Assembly (NCBI RefSeq): GCF_051020975.1
Contig: NC_135033.1
Span: forward strand, 3,561,501-3,625,500
Direction of reading: 5' to 3'
Length of the DNA: 64,000 nt
Origin: Osmia lignaria lignaria
Taxonomy: Eukaryota; Arthropoda; Insecta; Hymenoptera; Megachilidae
Both the position numbers and the translations under genes were made by a program. Numbering within the stretch: position 1 is the stretch's first letter; each line of letters begins with the position of its first letter. The notes beneath the pieces were generated by a model that saw only the letters and a list, made by a program, of their open reading frames with translations, had not been told where the DNA came from and ran no database searches. This document shows positions 61,165-64,000 of this stretch, piece after piece.

Positions 61165-62459
61165 GTGAGTGATAATACCATCTCTACCATCGCATAATTT
61201 CTCTTTGCACACTTTTCTTGCTTCTGTTTTTCCCTCTTCCCGCGCATTTCTTCTAGTTCGGTTGCTCGACGGATAAATGGCGCGCTCGCCAGGCCGGCGG
61301 ACACCTCTAGCTAGATCTCACCTATCGATACGCGGAGACTTGAGAGAGAATGGAATGACGACGCGTCTTTACGATTCTGATTTTGCGGAAATTTTATTAT
61401 GCAAAATTTTTCGTTAATATTAATAGAGACTTCACGCATATTGCGTCGCGTTGTTGTAGTTACTGCATAAATGTTTATGGCTGTTGAACGTTAACGCAGA
61501 TGTGGCCCCAGCATTAGAGATAAGAGTAACTAGGAATATTTATAACAGTTTATTAAAGGAAGATTACAGCCTTTTAAATTTTTCATCCTCGAAACGTTTA
61601 CTGCCGTTATCGCTGACAAATGATGACACGGACTTAATCCTTTCGGCGCTAAATACTTTTAACGAGTAAGACACCCATAAATGGTGTTCTTTACTGTCTA
61701 GCACCTAGTGGTTTACCTTAGTCACTAAAGTTTAGTGAAATATTGGGTTAGGTCAGAATAGTTCTCTATTGATTTTTACAATATCGCAATACGAATACGC
61801 ATTAATATTATTAGTTATAAATTATGAATTTACCATAACGGATATTACATTAATTAATACAAATACAGCTAGTATGATCTTGCAAAAATTAAATGATTTG
61901 GACTGAGAAATGGCCGATGAATTATCACTTGAACGGCAGTTTGAAATTTTGCAGACTAAATAAAACATTTTGCAATGCGAAAACGTTGTGTCTTTAAAAG
62001 ATTCAAATCTTCTTTGTGGAAGAAACTTTTTGTTGAAATCGCGTTAAGAAAAGAGTCATACAATGAAATAAAATATTGTGGAGTTATAAGCGAAATATGG
62101 ACCTTTTTCCCGTGATGGCCGCAAGGTGTCGCGCGAGTAACACTCCATCCTTTCTTGCAAGCGCTCCATCACGGGCCTTATAACATCTGAGAATATAGAA
62201 TCCAGGCGTCTGGAGCATGGACAGTCCACGTCAGCCCCACTGACGAGTTCTAGTGGACGGTTCCTGAGACGAAACGTCATAATTTTTCCCCCGGCATCCT
62301 ACAATATTAGCTTGAATAAAAAAAAAAAGAACAATTTTCATTCCTTTTTAAAAAATTCAACACTTCATGATATGTAACCCAACAATTTAAAAAAGAGATA
62401 ATAATTTTTAAAAAATAATAATTTTGAAATTATAATTGCTAATAGTATTACATTAGCTT

Positions 62460-62520
62460 CGATATAAAATAAAAAATTAAATTAAAATTGGAGCTCTCTT
62501 CATGGACTGCTGTCCGAGGG
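62460..62520. mobile_element. End fragment of the TTAA MITE family
   Basis: AAATTGGAGCTCTCTTCATG, GACTGCTGTCCGAGGG, then TTAA. Matches the right end of 15212-15413; the other end is missing. Confidence 0.45.
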
Positions 62521-63392
62521 TTAACAATATTTTCAATTTCTGCATTAAATGTTTAACAAAGTCAATATAAATTCGCTCTTCTCAACACAATATAAAATGA
62601 ATAAAGATTATTGCCCATTTGTGTCGAGGTTTCTAACGATAAAATATCTGTCTGTTTAAAATTCTTCGCCGGTTTCCTGTTTCCTGCGTGAAATCAAAAT
62701 TCATTGTCGATGATAATAGCGTTATTAGCGTTCGTTTTTATAAAACGGCTATCGAACAGATTTACACGATAATAGATCACGATGAGTATTATTCGCTGAA
62801 AGGACAATCTTCTGCAAAGTATCGCAGAAAACGTTCGATGCTACCTGGAATATATTTCCTGAAGCTGAAAAGTTAGCCCGCTGTAGAATCGTGAAAAAGC
62901 AAACAAGCTCGAATAAGCTGGAACAATCGGATAGAACTAATGAATATGGAAAAGTAAATCCAGCTACCAGCTTTTTTTCGAGGTCCTTTGTTTGCTGGTC
63001 ACCGGTCCAAATGGTTTTTCCGATAAATTTGATAACAGGAAGGCACTTTAATAACGCCACGCGTTCAAATTTTCCATTAATCAATCCCTGAAGTTGCAGG
63101 ACAGTGTGATGAAAAAAAAAAGAACGAAACCGTTGAAGAACAAATAACTCATACGTATTAGGTTATTACCGATGGAATAGGCAATTTATTCATGAAGCTA
63201 TATCAGCTATAAATTCGTTATAAGTGATATTTGTTATTCAAAATGGGCTATACAAAATTTATGTTTTTTCAATATTTTCAAGTAAGCGTTATAGTTTATT
63301 TGGGTCAGACGTATAAATTTTTTAAAATAACGTCGTGTTTAAGACGTTGAAGGTAAAGGTGGACATCTGTACCTAAGACATTAAATTATTAA

Positions 63393-63858
63393 CACGTTGA
63401 CTACCATAGTAGAAATGGACGTGTTCAGGTCAGACGCATTAAAACATTAATTATTAAAAATTAGAACTACCAACGAGATCAAAATAACAGGTTTTAAGTT
63501 TCTTATTTTAAATTGTGGAATTTATTAAAATGTTTCTGTTTTTTTTTTAAATCTACGTCGACTTTTGTTAAGATAAAGAATTATTGTACATGCTAGTTTA
63601 GGTTGCATTTTTTATTTATTTATTTTTCTACTTTACTTTCAATTTAAATTCAATGTACATTGAACGCCGATAGCTCAAGTGTTACGCTCTAAATGGGTGA
63701 ATTTTTAAATTAAAAATTTCAGTTTGGTATTTTGTATTACATATTAGAATAATGGTAATGATATTTACGATTTGTTTTTCTTTTTCTTATTGTCTAATGA
63801 TTCAATTACATGAAATCTGAGACACTGATCACCGGTGATCATTATGGTAATCAACGTG
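63393..63858. mobile_element. 466-bp TTAA-flanked TIR element
   Basis: TTAA at 63389-63392 and 63859-63862. CACGTTGACTACCATAGTAG pairs with ATTATGGTAATCAACGTG. CAGGTCAGACG and GGGTCAGACG inside suggest a second internal repeat. No coding frame. Confidence 0.55.
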
Positions 63859-64000
63859 TTAATTATTAATTAATTATCCAAATCAAGCTTTGAATTTGGT
63901 ACCGCACATTATATTATTAGTACGATACCATCCTTTCTATTTTTTATTTTCAATAGACAGTGTTGCGTAATAATTAATACAATTAATTATCAACTATTAC

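Larger units (their letters stand above)
61165..64000 (+). other. Start of the intron after the pore exon (partial)
   Basis: Starts with a consensus donor. I looked for the expected S6 continuation of a CNG channel and did not find it before 64000, so the next exon lies outside. Contents are AT-rich sequence, one end of a TTAA-family element at 62460-62520, a TTAA-flanked element at 63393-63858, and a GC-richer block at 62060-62290. Sequence at 62650-63090 is of mixed composition and unrecognised. Confidence 0.8.

Noticed and set aside
60574..61197. 207-codon frame overlapping exon C
   Set aside because: Alternative frame of a GC-rich exon; Arg-rich composition and no domain, while the chosen frame gives a clear channel.
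1..64000. CRISPR arrays, operons, ribosome binding sites or bacterial genes
   Set aside because: No direct-repeat/spacer pattern, and the spliced gene and repeats are clearly eukaryotic.

Overview
This window looks like AT-rich insect nuclear DNA, and all of it appears to lie inside one very long gene read on the + strand. Three GC-rich coding exons (8760-8980, 32920-33150, 60271-61164) stand out from AT-rich sequence full of stop codons. They share compatible splice phases and together encode part of a cyclic-nucleotide-gated (CNG) ion channel: a low-complexity acidic and serine-rich N-terminal region, a basic pre-membrane helix, S1 to S5, and a pore loop with TTIGDLP. The closest family I recognise is the insect CNG-like (CNGL) type, but the assignment between CNG subtypes is from recall. 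Transcription start, first exon, S6, C-linker, cyclic-nucleotide-binding domain and 3' end are all outside the window. I suspect Hymenoptera (ant or bee) from the long AT-rich introns and repeat types; this is inference.

Layout: 1-8759 is intron upstream of exon A, with nested transposon remnants at 2148-3059 and paired palindromic elements at 5101-5993. 8981-32919 (about 24 kb) is the first complete intron, with nested terminal-inverted-repeat (TIR) elements at 9150-11655, a decayed mariner transposase at 17035, hAT-like elements with 8-bp target duplications, and TTAA-flanked elements. 33151-60270 (about 27 kb) is the second complete intron. It starts with a ~175-bp tandem array interrupted by a TIR element, and contains a heavily nested element at 36897-38297, a polypurine block at 45 kb, and a dense cluster at 50.6-52.3 kb. 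61165-64000 is the start of the third intron.

Nearly all non-exonic features are short non-autonomous DNA transposons. By target duplication they fall into these groups: TA (Tc1/mariner-like and pogo-like), TTAA (piggyBac-like), 8-bp (hAT-like), TNA 3-bp (PIF/Harbinger-like), about 7-bp (unassigned), and a family with AGT ends and a possible 6-bp duplication. No intact transposase is present. I found no tRNA, rRNA or CRISPR array. The most unusual items are a four-copy ~400-bp element with a palindrome inside a palindrome, a near-perfect 217-bp palindrome at 37943-38159, and an unexplained protein-like open frame on the minus strand at 4630-5034.
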